A stretch of 64,000 bases of DNA, from assembly GCA_028274465.1 (NCBI GenBank), contig JAHHQI010000245.1, positions 1 through 64,000 on the forward strand. The letters are read 5' to 3'. This DNA comes from Plantago ovata (taxonomy: Eukaryota; Streptophyta; Magnoliopsida; Lamiales; Plantaginaceae). The position numbers and the translations under genes are program-made. Below, in pieces: positions 63,262 to 64,000 of the stretch (position 1 is the stretch's first letter; every line of letters starts with the position of its first letter). Under the pieces are notes generated by a model. It was not told where the DNA came from. It did no database searches and worked only from the letters and a program-made list of their open reading frames with translations.

Positions 63262-64000
63262 GTGTCGTTTATGCTTTTGTTTGAGTGAAATTTTTCGAGT
63301 GGTTTTTTGAAAAAAAAATTAGTTTCGGGATTAAAACCGCATTTTCTGACATCGGGACCCGTCTCCCCGCATTGGGGAGCACGGGGCGAACCGCCCCGTG
63401 GTGGGGCGAACCGCCCCACAGTCCCAGATCTTAAAAAATGCGGATTTCAACCCCAAATCATTATTTTCTTCATTCTTCTTCATCCATACTCCCAAAAAAC
63501 CCGAAAAGTGCGATTTTGCTTCTAAATCTTCATAACTTCTTCGTTTCTTGACCAAATTGAGTGTTCTTTAGCTTAATTCGAAGCCTATTACATGATCTAT
63601 CACCCTAACCGATCATATTTCATCCTAATTCGTTAGATTTGCAGATCTGAGGTATCATCTTTAAGAACCCTAATTTTTGAATTTGGGGATTTTCTAATTT
63701 GAGCTTCAATTATGCTTGTTTGATGCATGGGTATGTTGTTTATGTGTTTAGACATGTTATTTACTATCAATTGCATGCTCAATTTTGCTTAAATTGTTGA
63801 TTTGGATATTTTGCTATTAGATGATATATCTTGTTATGCATTATGTCTTTATCTTTGATTTATAGCATATGGATATGTTTATTGGTGTAATGTTGGTGGA
63901 TTTGACGATAGAATGCTTATTAGTTAAGAATGAGGATTTATGCTGTTGAATTTTTTGCGCTGCTATGGTATGAATTGAAACCTTGTTATCAAGGTTATTG
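63262..64000 (+). other. Untranslated interior of the Athila-like element, with two GC palindromes
   Basis: This continues the interior interrupted at 59100. It has two perfect GGGGCGAACCGCCCC boxes (63383-63397 and 63403-63417), then pyrimidine-rich and AT-rich sequence without a supported ORF. In complete Athila elements the region after pol leads to the extra 3' ORF; this may be that leader. Confidence 0.5.

Larger units (their letters stand above)
55530..64000 (+). mobile_element. Athila-like element (plus strand), right end outside window
   Basis: 5' LTR 55530-56786, exact tRNA-Asp PBS 56789-56806, a broken gag-protease (56948-58949), the TCCGGG/CCCGGA hairpin and a long untranslated stretch are present. 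It inserted into the LTR fragment at 55529. A Tat/Retand derivative with target duplication GTGTC sits inside it at 59101-63261. As in the other copies, no RT or integrase follows the protease. Confidence 0.85.

Overview
This window is a flowering-plant (probably eudicot) intergenic region built almost entirely of nested transposable elements. No host protein gene, functional tRNA/rRNA gene or bacterial feature is supported. The diagnostic content is Ty3/gypsy elements of the Tat/Retand, Athila-like and Tekay (Del) types, Ty1/copia elements, a CACTA (En/Spm) DNA transposon, an L1-type LINE and a Cassandra TRIM carrying 5S rRNA-like sequence. Many boundaries were fixed to the base by LTR ends (TG..CA), primer-binding sites (PBS), polypurine tracts (PPT) and 5-bp target-site duplications (TSD).

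Left block (1-18374). A minus-strand Tat/Retand retrotransposon (1-8643, left end outside the window) sits in the 3' part of a plus-strand Athila-like element (8644-12280). That element lies in a second LTR family, here called LTR-B (12281-13095). LTR-B lies in the gag gene of a minus-strand Athila-like element (13096-15943), which itself interrupts an L1 LINE at the start of its endonuclease ORF (15944 to about 17960).

Central block (18375-46236). This is a nest of five elements. A Cassandra TRIM (TSD AGCAC) contains a CACTA element (about 18690-45863). The CACTA TNP2 transposase gene is split by a 5'-truncated copia element (about 22515-42557) and separately by a solo LTR-B (43132-44526). 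The copia RNase H is split by a minus-strand Athila-like gag-protease element (23803-40170, TSD GTTGT). The 3' LTR of that element is split by a nearly intact Tekay chromovirus (24228-35099, TSD ACAAG), which encodes gag, protease, RT, RNase H, integrase and a chromodomain-like tail.

Right block (46237-64000). About 1.5 kb of poorly recognisable sequence is followed by a second copia element (about 47784-55053). Its protease codons are split by another Athila-like gag-protease element (49241-54762, TSD ATCTC). Next come an LTR fragment (55054-55529) and a plus-strand Athila-like element (55530 to beyond the window end). The latter is interrupted by a compact Tat/Retand deletion derivative (59101-63261, TSD GTGTC). 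The derivative has lost gag and pol but keeps both LTRs and an antisense gene with its own TATA box, a likely leader intron and a 399-codon ORF.

The most notable signals are: (i) Athila-like copies that all end their ORF after gag-protease, with no RT or integrase following (TR-GAG-like); (ii) arrays of GC-rich palindromes (GGGGCGAACCGCCCC type) just upstream of the LTR TATA box that vary in unit number, even between the two LTRs of one element, with a different palindrome array in LTR-B; (iii) a repeated hairpin-plus-PPT module inside these elements; (iv) a tRNA-like A-box/B-box segment in the Tekay LTR; and (v) the autonomous-looking antisense transcription unit of the Tat derivative.
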